A stretch of DNA of 64,000 bases, taken from contig NZ_JAAIJZ010000002.1 of NCBI RefSeq assembly GCF_011752005.1, forward strand, positions 62,001-126,000, in the 5' to 3' direction. Below the pieces are notes generated by a model. It did no database searches, was not told the origin of the DNA, and was given only the letters and a program-made list of their open reading frames with translations. Origin of the DNA: Canibacter zhoujuaniae. GTDB taxonomy: Bacteria; Actinomycetota; Actinomycetes; Actinomycetales; Microbacteriaceae. Positions 25,697-34,408 of the stretch are shown piece after piece (position 1 is the stretch's first letter; every line of letters starts with the position of its first letter). The position numbers and the translations under genes were made by a program.

Positions 25697-26956
25697 GTGA
25701 TTGATACTATTCTGCTTCGCAACCAACCTGAAATTATTGCCGAGTCGCAGGCAAAACGCGGCAACGATCCCGCAATTTTGGAAGAAGCTATCGCTGCAGA
25801 CAGCAAGTGGCGTGCGGCACAGTCTGAGTTTGAGACTCTGCGCGCTGAACAGAATCGTTTCAACGACCAGGTTAAAAAAGCCACAAAAGAAGAGAAGCCG
25901 GCGCTTATCGCCGAAGTTAAAGAGCTTGCTGGCCGGGTGAAGGCAGCAGCTGCTAAGGCGAGTGAGCTTGAGGCGGCGGCGCGTGAGGCTGCGCTGCGCA
26001 TCGAAAACACCGTCATTGCAGGAGTGCCCGCCGGCGGCGAAGAAAACTTCGTGACACTGCGCACTCACGGAAAGCCGGCAGAGTTTGACTTTGAACCACG
26101 CGATCACCTCGAACTTGGCGAAATGCTCGGCGCTATAGATATGGAACGCGGGGCGAAGGTGTCGGGGGCCAGGTTTTATTTTCTGCGTGGAGTTGGGGCG
26201 CAGCTTGAGCTGGCGCTCATGAACCTGGCACTCTCGAAGGCGCTCGCAAACGGTTTTGTGCCACTCATCACACCAACTCTCGTAAAGCCTGAAATTATGC
26301 AGGGCACCGGTTTTCTGGGCGAACACGCTGATGAGGTGTATCACCTAGAAAATCAGGATCTTTATCTGACGGGCACCAGCGAGGTAGCGCTCGCGGGATA
26401 CCACGCCGATGAGATTCTGGATCTTGAAAACGGCCCGCTGCGCTATGCCGGCTGGTCAACCTGCTATCGTTCTGAGGCCGGCTCACACGGGAAAGATACA
26501 CGCGGCATTATTCGCGTGCACCAGTTCAACAAGCTTGAGATGTTTGTGTACACAAAACCAGAAGATGCAGAGGCCGAACACGACCGGCTTGTCGCTTGGC
26601 AGGAAGAAATGCTGCAGGCGCTGGGTCTTAGCTACCGAGTTATTGATGTGGCCGCCGGTGATCTCGGTTCGAGTGCCGCACGTAAATTTGATATTGAGGC
26701 CTGGGTGCCAACGCAGGGAGCCTACCGTGAGCTGACGAGCACCTCGAACTGCACTGGTTATCAGGCGCGGCGTCTGGGCACCCGTTATCGTGGCGAAAAC
26801 GGTAAAACACAGCCTGTTGCAACACTGAACGGCACGCTCGCCACAACCCGCTGGATCGTAGCGCTGCTTGAAACTCATCAGCGCGCGGACGGATCCGTTG
26901 CAATCCCTGCAGCGTTGCAACCATTTATGGGAGGCATGACTGAGCTGCGACCATGA
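25697..26956 (+). CDS. serS: Seryl-tRNA synthetase
   Basis: Charges tRNA-Ser, two of which (UGA, GCU) are encoded upstream. 419 residues: long helical hairpin arm at about 25-100 (lysine/glutamate-rich, binds the tRNA variable arm), then the class II core with TGTSEVALAGYHADEIL, motif 2 CYRSEAGSHGKDTRGIIRVHQF and motif 3 NGTLATTRWIVALLETHQ near the C-terminus. GTG start at 25697, 6 nt after TAGACT. Overlaps the next gene by 4 nt (ATGA). Confidence 0.96.
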   Translation: MIDTILLRNQPEIIAESQAKRGNDPAILEEAIAADSKWRAAQSEFETLRAEQNRFNDQVKKATKEEKPALIAEVKELAGRVKAAAAKASELEAAAREAALRIENTVIAGVPAGGEENFVTLRTHGKPAEFDFEPRDHLELGEMLGAIDMERGAKVSGARFYFLRGVGAQLELALMNLALSKALANGFVPLITPTLVKPEIMQGTGFLGEHADEVYHLENQDLYLTGTSEVALAGYHADEILDLENGPLRYAGWSTCYRSEAGSHGKDTRGIIRVHQFNKLEMFVYTKPEDAEAEHDRLVAWQEEMLQALGLSYRVIDVAAGDLGSSAARKFDIEAWVPTQGAYRELTSTSNCTGYQARRLGTRYRGENGKTQPVATLNGTLATTRWIVALLETHQRADGSVAIPAALQPFMGGMTELRP

Positions 26957-27786
26957 ACTCAAAATACCTTATTGCATTAGACCTTGACGGCACGGTTTTG
27001 CACCACGACGAGAGCATCGACGATGATTTGGTGCTCGCCTTGCAGAAACTTCATGCACACCCTGACTTTGAGCTGGTGATCGCAACAGGGCGCAGCTTTG
27101 ATGCGACGCTCACTGTTGTTGAAAAGCTTGGGGTCCGCCCAGAATGGCTTGCCTGTTCAAACGGTGCTGTGCTCTACCGTGCGACACGACCTGGCGGCCA
27201 CTACGGGATTGCTAAAGTGCACACTTTTGACCCCGAGCCGTTGTTGCGCAAAATAAAACAGGAGCTGCCTGCGGCCTCACTCGCGGTGGAGTCTCCCGAC
27301 GGGCACTTCTATTCAGACGGTAAGTTCGAGACCACTATATTACCGCTGCGACACTATCATGTTGAGTTTGAAATTCTCGTGACTTTCGATGCCGTACGCA
27401 TCGTTGGGGTGAGCAGCGGTCACGCAAGCAAAGAGTTTATTAGCGCCATCGACCGCCTCGGTTTGCACAGTGTCACCTATACGGTTGGCGACTCAGCGTG
27501 GCTTGATATTGTTGCCGACGGCATTAACAAGGCGGTTGCGTTAGAGCCGCTGCGAGCTAGCCTCGGTGTGCCGCGCGCTAATGTTTTTGCCGCGGGCGAT
27601 GGTGAAAACGATATCGAAATGATTGCCTGGGCGGCCGCAGAGGGTTGCGGTGTTGCGATGGGGCAGGGTTTTGCTGACGCATTTGAAGCGGCAAACTTTG
27701 TGACCGGCAGCATCACAGAAGGTGGTCTTTTGCAAGCCTTAAAGCGCTGGGACCCAGCTGCTCGGGTGCTCGCAGCAGCCGCCTAG
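26953..27786 (+). CDS. Cof-type HAD-IIB phosphatase
   Basis: HAD superfamily IIB phosphatase; substrates in the family are sugar phosphates or similar, unknown here. 277 residues. Motif I LIALDLDGTVLHHD at 6-19, motif II VIATGRSFD, motif IV FAAGDGENDIEMIAWA at about 213-228, with the cap domain in between. Coupled to serS by an ATGA overlap. Confidence 0.9.
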   Translation: MNSKYLIALDLDGTVLHHDESIDDDLVLALQKLHAHPDFELVIATGRSFDATLTVVEKLGVRPEWLACSNGAVLYRATRPGGHYGIAKVHTFDPEPLLRKIKQELPAASLAVESPDGHFYSDGKFETTILPLRHYHVEFEILVTFDAVRIVGVSSGHASKEFISAIDRLGLHSVTYTVGDSAWLDIVADGINKAVALEPLRASLGVPRANVFAAGDGENDIEMIAWAAAEGCGVAMGQGFADAFEAANFVTGSITEGGLLQALKRWDPAARVLAAAA

Positions 27787-27810
27787 AGAACGGGTCTCAG
27801 CCTCACCTGC

Positions 27811-27816
27811 AATAAT
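27811..27816 (+). promoter_or_regulatory. -10 element of the DUF3817 gene
   Basis: AATAAT, 6 nt before ATG 27823; consistent with the leaderless pattern, though imperfect at position 1. Confidence 0.4.
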
Positions 27817-27822
27817 GAGGCT

Positions 27823-28293
27823 ATGCGCAAAAGCTCAAGCCCCAGCCCGAAAACACTGTTTAAAATTTTTGCAACCGCAGAAGCTATCACTTGGGCGGGG
27901 TTGATCGCAGCGCTTATCGTTCGTGCAGTTGCTGATCTCGATCTAGTGCGCATCGCCGGGGGGATCCATGGTTTCGTGTTTTTGAGCTACTGCACCGTTA
28001 CCGTTTTTGTTTGGGTAAACCAGAAGTGGCCAACAGCGGTTGGTGTCACAGGCCTCCTACTTTCGATAATTCCGTTTGCGACCGTGCCGTTTGACATTGC
28101 AATCGATAGAAAAGGGCTGCTCGCAGGCGGCTGGCGACTCGCACCCGACGGTGATAAGCCGCAGAATTTTGTTGAAAAAACCCAAGCCTGGGTGCTGCGC
28201 AACCCTCTTGTTGCGGTGCTCCTGCTGGCAGTGCTCGTGACCGTGCTATTCCTCGTGCTGCTGTTTGCCGGGCCGCCGATCCCACAGAGCTAG
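27823..28293 (+). CDS. DUF3817 integral membrane protein
   Basis: 156-residue membrane protein of unknown function. Four hydrophobic segments at about 22-40, 46-66, 71-91 and 127-148. The conserved AEAITWAGL, HGFVFLSYC and PFDIAIDRKGLLAGGWRL stretches match the actinobacterial DUF3817 family. The TAG stop is the beginning of a hairpin (28291-28336). Confidence 0.8.
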   Translation: MRKSSSPSPKTLFKIFATAEAITWAGLIAALIVRAVADLDLVRIAGGIHGFVFLSYCTVTVFVWVNQKWPTAVGVTGLLLSIIPFATVPFDIAIDRKGLLAGGWRLAPDGDKPQNFVEKTQAWVLRNPLVAVLLLAVLVTVLFLVLLFAGPPIPQS

Positions 28294-28336
28294 CAGCTGC
28301 CGCATCCAGTTAGAACTGGCTGCATAGCAGCTGCTA
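28291..28336. terminator. Imperfect palindrome between convergent genes
   Basis: Outer arms TAGCAGCTGC (28291-28300) and GCAGCTGCTA (28327-28336), inner arms CCAGTT/AACTGG (28306-28311, 28314-28319), with an asymmetric internal bulge. It lies between the convergent DUF3817 and oxidase genes and includes the DUF3817 stop codon, so it is a likely bidirectional terminator. Confidence 0.55.
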
Positions 28337-28354
28337 TTTGTGGGTGGCAGCCGT

Positions 28355-29665
28355 CTAATAGCCAAACACCTGGGTGAGATATTTGTTTGTAAAGATACGG
28401 TGCGGATCGTGCCTGTTGCGCAATTCTAGAATCGCATCCCAGCGGTCGTAGCGCTCGGCGAGATCCGTGTCTGTGAGCGAGTGCATTTTGCCCCAGTGTG
28501 GGCGGCCGCTGTGTGCTTTGAAAACACTCTCACACACGGCAAAGTATTCACGATAGTCTTCGTGAGCCGGTTTATGCACAGCAATATAACCGGTTTCGCG
28601 ACCGTAACTAGTTGCCAACCAGCCGGTGTCGACAGCAGCTGCGCGCACCTCAAGCGGGAAGGTTGAAACCAAACCGCGACGCTTAAACTGCGAGCGCAGT
28701 TCACGCAAAATCTCAGGCACAGCTGCAAACGGCACAGCATATTCCATCTCATTAAACTTCACACGGCGAGGGCTGGCAAAACCAGCGCTCCAGTTGCGTA
28801 CCCGCTCGCTAGAGCCCCAAGCGGCGGTTGCAAAACTGTTTAATCTGCCGGTGAAACCGGGAATTAGGCGACCGACCCCAACGAGACCGGCGAAAGCGGC
28901 GTTCCCAATCAGCTCTTCGTTAATAAAATCGGCGACGCGCCTGTCAGGGGTGCGCGGCAGCTCATTAGGCTGCACCCGAGTTGAGGTTTTGGTGACAACG
29001 CGATCGGCTTCAGCAAACCAAAAAAATTCAAAATGATCGTTGTTGCGGTTGAGATGCTCCCAGCTGCCGAGCACGAGATCGAGACTCTCTGGGCGCTCGA
29101 CAACCTTTAAGTCGTAGTCGTCTACGAGCTGCAGTGTCACCTCAGAGATAACACCGTACGTGCCGAGTGTGACACGATACTTATCTAATTCCTCTGGGTC
29201 TGAGTCGTCGATAGTGATCTCAGCGCCTGTGCCGTCAATTAACTTGACGCCGGCCACCTGACTGCCGAGCCCCCCAAAGCTGAGCCCTGTGCCGTGCGTG
29301 CTTGTGGAAATAGCTCCGGTGATGCTCTGGCGGTTAATATCACCCAGGTTTTGCATCGCGAGACCCAGCGGCGCTAGCAGCGGCGGAATCTGCCACAGCT
29401 TGGTGCCACCACGTAAAGTGACCTGTTTTTTCTCGGCATTAACGGCGACCACTCCCTGGTGCCTGCTGAGGTCGAGCTGCGTATCTGCGGCGACCGCACA
29501 CCCTGTGAATGAGTGCCCGCTGCCGATGGGGCGCAGTTTTCGCCCCTGAGAGATAGCCGTTTCAATGGCTGCTGAGATGTCAGCCGTTGAAGCGGGGTGC
29601 AATACCTGCTTTGGAGTGACCTGATGTGCACCAGACCAGTTTGACCAGACTGCTTTCGAATTCAT
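28355..29665 (-). CDS. FAD-dependent sugar-lactone oxidase-like protein (ALO family)
   Basis: Flavoprotein of the vanillyl-alcohol-oxidase fold with a C-terminal D-arabinono-1,4-lactone oxidase (ALO) domain. 436 residues. FAD-binding PCMH part: LRPIGSGHSFTGCAVAADT (the His of GSGHS is the usual flavin-attachment position) and ITGAISTSTHGTGLSFGGLG. ALO part ends with GRPHWGKMHSLT and RHDPHRIFTNKYL. Relatives oxidise aldonolactones or act as dehydrogenases; the substrate here is unknown. Last gene of a three-gene operon, with a 4-nt overlap with the PLP gene. Confidence 0.87.
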   Translation of the reverse strand: MNSKAVWSNWSGAHQVTPKQVLHPASTADISAAIETAISQGRKLRPIGSGHSFTGCAVAADTQLDLSRHQGVVAVNAEKKQVTLRGGTKLWQIPPLLAPLGLAMQNLGDINRQSITGAISTSTHGTGLSFGGLGSQVAGVKLIDGTGAEITIDDSDPEELDKYRVTLGTYGVISEVTLQLVDDYDLKVVERPESLDLVLGSWEHLNRNNDHFEFFWFAEADRVVTKTSTRVQPNELPRTPDRRVADFINEELIGNAAFAGLVGVGRLIPGFTGRLNSFATAAWGSSERVRNWSAGFASPRRVKFNEMEYAVPFAAVPEILRELRSQFKRRGLVSTFPLEVRAAAVDTGWLATSYGRETGYIAVHKPAHEDYREYFAVCESVFKAHSGRPHWGKMHSLTDTDLAERYDRWDAILELRNRHDPHRIFTNKYLTQVFGY

Positions 29666-30978
29666 AAGAATGCCGCCCCTTCGCCGCGATATGTGAGTAG
29701 TCGATGCAGATTTTCAAGATCGGTGCCGAGCGCCCAAAACTCATTAACGTGTTCGGCGAGCTCACCGGCCTTTGTGTGCCGCCACCAAACCGGACTGCCA
29801 ATTTCAGGTGTGCCGGTCGCACCAGCGCGTGCGCGAACGCGCAACGGGGTTTGCACCTCACCGGCGCCCTCTAGGTCTGTCACAGCTAGCCCGCGCGGCC
29901 ACACAGGTTTCGGGAGCCTGTCCGCGCCTGCGGCGCCTGAGGCAACCCACCCGCCACCGTGCACGGTGACTATATTAGGGGTTGGTTTGCGGGTTACCTG
30001 CGTGGCGAAAAACGCGGCCGGCTGTGGCTTAAAAGCATCGTAGCCGTCAAATAGATGCGGCCCGAAGAGACCGCTGCCGGCGGCAAGCTCTGTGACCTCG
30101 GTCTCAGCTCGCGTGGTTTCAAAACTGCCCGTGCCGCCGCCATTTACGAATTCTAAGTCGGGAGCACCCTGAGCTGCTAGCGCCTTGCGCACCGCGCGCA
30201 CAATCTCTGTGCGGCGTTTAGACAGTTCGCGCACCGATACGCGCTTCATTTGGCGCACGACCAGGCTGCTGTCGGTAACCCCCGCAATCTGCGCTTCATA
30301 TCCCATAATTCCAACGAGTTTAAGGCCGGGAACTCCAGCAATATGAGTTGCTGCGGCGACTGCATCCCGCACAGTTCTAATGGCGGATCGGCGAGCCCCG
30401 ATATGCACCAGCCGGCTAAACCGTAGAGAGCAGTCAACATCTAGACAGATTCGGGTTGCCGGCAGCTCATTAGCTGCGTCGCTCCCAATCCCGCTTGCTG
30501 CCATCGTGCGCGCAGCGAGAATCGGGGTGAGCTGCTCTGGGCGGTCGACCATCAGCGTGATCTTCTGCAACAGCTCGGGATCTGAGTGCAGCACCGTTAG
30601 TTGTGCGCTGTCTAACACCGGATAGCCGACAACAGCATCATCTGTCACCCCGCTGCGCACAAGCTCAATCGCCTCACCGAGACTGTACGCGAGCACCCCA
30701 GAAAAACCATCGAGCGCCAAAATTGCGCTGATGATGCTTGGCACCCTGAGTGACTTTGAGGCGATACGGATCGGCACGCCCTCAGCACGGCGCACAAGGT
30801 CGGCTGCGTTGCAGCGCACAGCGGCAAGATCAAGCAGCGCGACAGGGTATGTTTTGCCCTGTGCGACTGCTGCTTTAAGAGCCTGGTTGTAGCGCGCAAA
30901 TCTCTCATGCTGAGGCAGCGCGCACAACGATGCGGCGTGCTCTAAATCTGGTAACAACAGTGTTTCCGTAGTGCTCAC
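29662..30978 (-). CDS. PLP-dependent alanine racemase/D-threonine aldolase-like protein
   Basis: Fold type III PLP enzyme, of the group often annotated as amino acid deaminase/aldolase. 438 residues. N-terminal barrel with the likely PLP Lys in IRIASKSLRVPSI (about 73-85), VLAYSLGEAIELVRSG and GYEAQIAGV; C-terminal domain with VNGGGTGSFE, VHGGGWVASG and WWRHTKAGELAEH. No catalytic specificity can be assigned. It overlaps both neighbours by 4 nt (ATGA), so the three genes are translationally coupled. Confidence 0.82.
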   Translation of the reverse strand: MSTTETLLLPDLEHAASLCALPQHERFARYNQALKAAVAQGKTYPVALLDLAAVRCNAADLVRRAEGVPIRIASKSLRVPSIISAILALDGFSGVLAYSLGEAIELVRSGVTDDAVVGYPVLDSAQLTVLHSDPELLQKITLMVDRPEQLTPILAARTMAASGIGSDAANELPATRICLDVDCSLRFSRLVHIGARRSAIRTVRDAVAAATHIAGVPGLKLVGIMGYEAQIAGVTDSSLVVRQMKRVSVRELSKRRTEIVRAVRKALAAQGAPDLEFVNGGGTGSFETTRAETEVTELAAGSGLFGPHLFDGYDAFKPQPAAFFATQVTRKPTPNIVTVHGGGWVASGAAGADRLPKPVWPRGLAVTDLEGAGEVQTPLRVRARAGATGTPEIGSPVWWRHTKAGELAEHVNEFWALGTDLENLHRLLTYRGEGAAFL

Positions 30979-32393
30979 ATGAACCTTCGAATAATGCTCT
31001 CTGAGACCCGACCGACCGGTGCGGCAATCAGTTTAATAGTATCGGGGCAGTTGTTTTTCTTTAATACTGCACGTTCGTGGGTGAAAGTTTCAAACGACCA
31101 CTTTCCGTGATAGTTGCCGAGCCCGCTCTCGCCAACCCCGCCAAACGGCAGATACGGTGTTGCAAGATGCACAAGCGGAGCATTGATAGCGACACCACCG
31201 GAGCTGACGGTATCGACTGCTTCACTGAGCAGCTTACGACTCTTAGCGAACACATAGAAGGCGAGAGGTTGCGGGCGCAGATTAATCTTTGCCGCCGCCT
31301 CAGCAAAGTTGCGCACTGTAATAACCGGTAAAATCGGCCCGAAAATTTCTTCGGCCATTAACGGGTTGTCTTCGGTGACACCGGTTATGACGGTTGGATC
31401 GATATAGCGATTAGCGACATCAGTGTTGCCCCCGCACAGCAGTTGCGGACGGGAATTTTTCTTTGCGCCGCCTGCCGCTGATCCGAAAGCTAAGCCGTCT
31501 ACAATCAGATCGTTGAGCCGCTGTGCGTGTTTTTCAGTGATAATGCGGCCGTAGTGTGCACTCTTGTGCGGCGCTTTACCGTACTGCTTTTTTATTTCTT
31601 TGACCAGCAGTTTTGTGAATTCTTTCGCAACTTTCCTGTGCACATAGATGTGATCCGGTGCGACACAGGTTTGACCGGCATTGGTGAATTTTCCCCAGAC
31701 GATGCGACGTGCTGCAGTCTTTAGATTTGCATCCTTATGCACATAGGTTGGCGATTTGCCGCCGAGCTCCAGAGTTGTTGGAATGAGATGCTTTCCACAC
31801 TGTTCTGCGATAATTTTCCCGACTGGGGTGGAGCCGGTGAAGAACACGTGATTTGGTTTCTGGGCGATAGCCTGCGAGACCACCTCCGGCCCGCCGGTAA
31901 TTACCTGCACAACACTGCGGTCAAAATACTGCGGCACAAGTTTGGCGACGAGTTTTTCTGTGTGCGAGGCTACCTCACTCGGTTTCAGCACCACCGTGTT
32001 GCCACCGGCGAAAGCGCCCACAAGCGGTGAAAGCTGCAGCTGTAGTGGATAGTTCCAGGGTGAAATAATTAGCACAACACCGAGCGGATCGTGCCGCACC
32101 CAACTGCGACCCGGTGCGAGAGTAAGCGGGGTCTTGGCTTTGGTGTCACGCATCCAGCTTGCAAGGTGTTTACGAGTGTGGCTGATCTCGCCCAACACCT
32201 GCGAGATCTCAGTCAGATGCGCATCAACACCAGCTTTGCCCAGGTCAGCGTGAAGCGCTGCCTCCCACTCATGGCGGTGTTTTTTCACCATTTTTTCGAT
32301 CTGTGTGATCTGTTTAAGCCGCCACTTTAAAGGGCGAGTAACGCCAGAGTCGAAAGCTGTGCGGAGTTCCTGAAAGGTCGCTGCGATGCTCAT
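30975..32393 (-). CDS. Aldehyde dehydrogenase (class 3-like)
   Basis: NAD(P)-dependent aldehyde dehydrogenase. 472 residues. Catalytic Cys in NAGQTCVAPDHIYVHR (about 248-263), general-base Glu in TLELGGKSPTYVH, cofactor loop FFTGSTPVGKII, and LIISPWNYPLQLQLSPLVGA. The GQTCVAPD context and short length resemble ALDH3/coniferyl-aldehyde-type enzymes. First gene of the operon; ATG 32393 lies 6 nt after TAGTAT, so it is probably leaderless. Confidence 0.9.
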   Translation of the reverse strand: MSIAATFQELRTAFDSGVTRPLKWRLKQITQIEKMVKKHRHEWEAALHADLGKAGVDAHLTEISQVLGEISHTRKHLASWMRDTKAKTPLTLAPGRSWVRHDPLGVVLIISPWNYPLQLQLSPLVGAFAGGNTVVLKPSEVASHTEKLVAKLVPQYFDRSVVQVITGGPEVVSQAIAQKPNHVFFTGSTPVGKIIAEQCGKHLIPTTLELGGKSPTYVHKDANLKTAARRIVWGKFTNAGQTCVAPDHIYVHRKVAKEFTKLLVKEIKKQYGKAPHKSAHYGRIITEKHAQRLNDLIVDGLAFGSAAGGAKKNSRPQLLCGGNTDVANRYIDPTVITGVTEDNPLMAEEIFGPILPVITVRNFAEAAAKINLRPQPLAFYVFAKSRKLLSEAVDTVSSGGVAINAPLVHLATPYLPFGGVGESGLGNYHGKWSFETFTHERAVLKKNNCPDTIKLIAAPVGRVSESIIRRFM

Positions 32394-32399
32394 AACACG

Positions 32400-32405
32400 A
32401 TACTA
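32400..32405 (-). promoter_or_regulatory. -10 element of the leaderless ALDH operon
   Basis: TAGTAT on the minus strand, 6 nt before the ATG. It lies one base from the plus-strand -10 of the divergent gene. Confidence 0.55.
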
Positions 32406-32406
32406 A

Positions 32407-32412
32407 TAGACT
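32407..32412 (+). promoter_or_regulatory. -10 element of the PGPGW-protein gene
   Basis: TAGACT, 6 nt before ATG 32419, back-to-back with the ALDH -10. Confidence 0.6.
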
Positions 32413-32418
32413 TTTCTT

Positions 32419-32766
32419 ATGGCAGAACCCAGCTCGCACCACGCTGCGGAAGATGAGCGCCGACTTGCTCAGATCCGCCGCCGCTGGGCGGTGCGCACCG
32501 CAAAATGGCGCACATTTATGGCACAGCATCCGCTGCTGTTCTGGACGTGGCGGATTCTTGTGATTATTGTCGGCGTAATCGTGATTATCGCCGGCATTCT
32601 GATGCTGGTGCTACCGGGGCCGGGGTGGCTGACAATTTTCTTGGGGCTGGCGATTCTCGGTTCAGAGTTCGCTTGGGCGCGCAGACTACTAACATGGACG
32701 CGGATCCGTGTTTATGCCGCGGCGCATCGTCTCCAAGCGTGGTGGAAACAGCGCCGCGACAGCTGA
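32419..32766 (+). CDS. PGPGW-motif (TIGR02611-type) membrane protein
   Basis: 115 residues. Charged N-terminus, a hydrophobic stretch at about 42-64, then the diagnostic PGPGWLTIFLGLAILGSEFA at 65-84 forming a second segment, and a basic C-terminus. Function unknown; the family is widespread in Actinobacteria. Confidence 0.82.
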   Translation: MAEPSSHHAAEDERRLAQIRRRWAVRTAKWRTFMAQHPLLFWTWRILVIIVGVIVIIAGILMLVLPGPGWLTIFLGLAILGSEFAWARRLLTWTRIRVYAAAHRLQAWWKQRRDS

Positions 32767-32793
32767 GATCGTTTTGTGCCTGCCCCTTGCAGT

Positions 32794-33459
32794 TTAGAGA
32801 TCTGGGCTTGCGCCGGGAGCGGTGATAACGCGCACATCAGCGTGGCGGTCGAAGCGGTACCCGGTGCCGCGCACGGTGCGAATGATGTTACCGTACTGGC
32901 CGAGCTTGATGCGCAGGCGGCGAATATGCACATCGATGGTGCGCTCGTTTGGTTTTTCTTCAGCCGGTGCGTGACGCCAGAGTCGGTCAAGAATATCTTC
33001 ACGGCAGATGGTCTGACCTTCGCGCAGCACGAAAAACTGCAGCAGCTGGAACTCACGATAGGTGAACGGTGTTTCAAGATTATCGAGGAGCACCCGCTGG
33101 CGTTGAATATCTACAGTGACACCGCTGTGTGCCCGGTCTGCGCTGGTGTTGCTTGCTTTTTCTTGGCGCTTGCGCGCCCCCGGCTCGCCAAGCGCGTAGC
33201 GCACAACGTCAACATCTCGGCCACCCAGGTTTTTCGGTGCGATAGCTAGCGTTGCGTAGCTTTCTACGCCGGGGGCTAGCTCTGCGAGACGAGCTTTCAG
33301 CTCGGTGACGATGGTTGCGAGGGTGGTGTCTTGCGCTGCGAGCTGTGCTTCAGTGGCACCGATGTAGAGTGCGAAGCCGCGCACTTCGGCGCCGTCAGGT
33401 GTTGAGTGAATTGCAGGCTTTACAGAGGCGGGTTTGGTTAGAGTTGCGAGGTTTGACAT
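32794..33459 (-). CDS. Orphan winged-helix (OmpR-type) transcriptional regulator
   Basis: 221 residues. The C-terminal half (about 112-210) is a clear OmpR/PhoB-type DNA-binding domain: FTYREFQLLQFFVLREGQ, ILDRLWRH, ERTIDVHIRRLRIKLG and TVRGTGYRFD. There is no phospho-receiver domain; the first 90 residues (after a low-complexity start) form a small alpha/beta-looking region I do not recognise. No histidine kinase is adjacent. The 279-bp region upstream (33460-33738) carries no gene and should hold its promoter; AAAGAAAAG upstream of the start is a possible ribosome site. Confidence 0.85.
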   Translation of the reverse strand: MSNLATLTKPASVKPAIHSTPDGAEVRGFALYIGATEAQLAAQDTTLATIVTELKARLAELAPGVESYATLAIAPKNLGGRDVDVVRYALGEPGARKRQEKASNTSADRAHSGVTVDIQRQRVLLDNLETPFTYREFQLLQFFVLREGQTICREDILDRLWRHAPAEEKPNERTIDVHIRRLRIKLGQYGNIIRTVRGTGYRFDRHADVRVITAPGASPDL

Positions 33460-33738
33460 TTGAGCTTTTCTTTCGACTGCTACCGCGGCTGAAGGTGAAA
33501 CGCCAACGGTGCTGTTAAGTAGTGTGCTGCTGTGCAGCGGGAGAGATACAGCGCTTGCTGTCTGTGGCTTTTAGTGCCGAGCTCGAATCATTTATTAGGC
33601 GCTAAATTCGAATGCGCACACACTACGGCGGCACATCATCATGCCCATGTCTCCAGAAATCACCTCGCTGATGAACTGGAAGCCGTGTGTGTTAGTCATA
33701 AAAATAATAATTACACTATGTCGGCCAAAAGTGCAACT

Positions 33739-34374
33739 TTAGTGTGGCGTGCCATAGAGGCGGTCACCCGCGTCGCCGAGCCCGGGCACAATAAACGCCT
33801 GCTCGTTTAGACCCTCATCGAGCGCGCCGAGCACCAGTCGCACCCGTCGATCGCCGACAACCCGTTCAAGAGTTTCAACACCCTGCGGGGTGCCGAGCAC
33901 ACAGATTGCAGTAACATCGTCTGCACCCCGTTCAAAAAGGAATTCAACCGCTGCGGCGAGAGAGCCACCGGTTGCTAGCATCGGATCGAGCACAAAACAC
34001 TGCCTGCCGCTTAAATCTTTCGGGAGACGCTCAGCGTAGGTTGTCGGTTCAAGAGTCTCTTCATCGCGCACCATGCCGAGGAAGCCAACTTCAGCGGTCG
34101 GCACCAAACGGATCATTCCCTCAAGCATTCCAAGCCCCGCTCGCAGGATCGGCACAACAAGCGGGGTCGGGCGGGTCAGCTCAACGCCCGTCGTTGTTGC
34201 TACCGGGGTTTCAATTGTGATTTCTGTCACGCGCACATCACGAGTTGCTTCATACGCCAAAAGCGTCATGATTTCTTCAATCAGTTGCTTAAAAGTTGGC
34301 TGCGGAGTGTGCTTATTGCGCAAGACGCTCAGTTTGTGGGTGATCAGGGGGTGATCGGCGACAAAAATCTGCAT
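33739..34374 (-). CDS. upp: Uracil phosphoribosyltransferase
   Basis: Salvages uracil to UMP with PRPP. 211 residues, standard length. PILRAGLGMLEGM, the PRPP loop FVLDPMLATGGSLAAAVEFL, and the uracil-binding C-terminus FIVPGLGDAGDRLYGT. ATG 34374 follows TAGACT by 6 nt. Divergent from tadA over only 34 bp. Confidence 0.96.
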   Translation of the reverse strand: MQIFVADHPLITHKLSVLRNKHTPQPTFKQLIEEIMTLLAYEATRDVRVTEITIETPVATTTGVELTRPTPLVVPILRAGLGMLEGMIRLVPTAEVGFLGMVRDEETLEPTTYAERLPKDLSGRQCFVLDPMLATGGSLAAAVEFLFERGADDVTAICVLGTPQGVETLERVVGDRRVRLVLGALDEGLNEQAFIVPGLGDAGDRLYGTPH

Positions 34375-34380
34375 GCTTTA

Positions 34381-34386
34381 AGTCTA
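34381..34386 (-). promoter_or_regulatory. -10 element of leaderless upp
   Basis: TAGACT on the minus strand, then TAAAGC (6 nt), then ATG. Confidence 0.65.
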
Positions 34387-34396
34387 TCTGCGCGAT

Positions 34397-34402
34397 TATG
34401 GT
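34397..34402 (+). promoter_or_regulatory. -10 element of leaderless tadA
   Basis: TATGGT, 6 nt before ATG 34409; the promoter body overlaps that of upp. Confidence 0.55.
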
Positions 34403-34408
34403 AGAAGT

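Noticed and set aside
33532..33810. 92-residue open frame in the gap before upp
   Set aside because: It runs into the upp gene on the other strand, has no ribosome site and no recognisable motif; the 33460-33738 gap is more likely promoter DNA.
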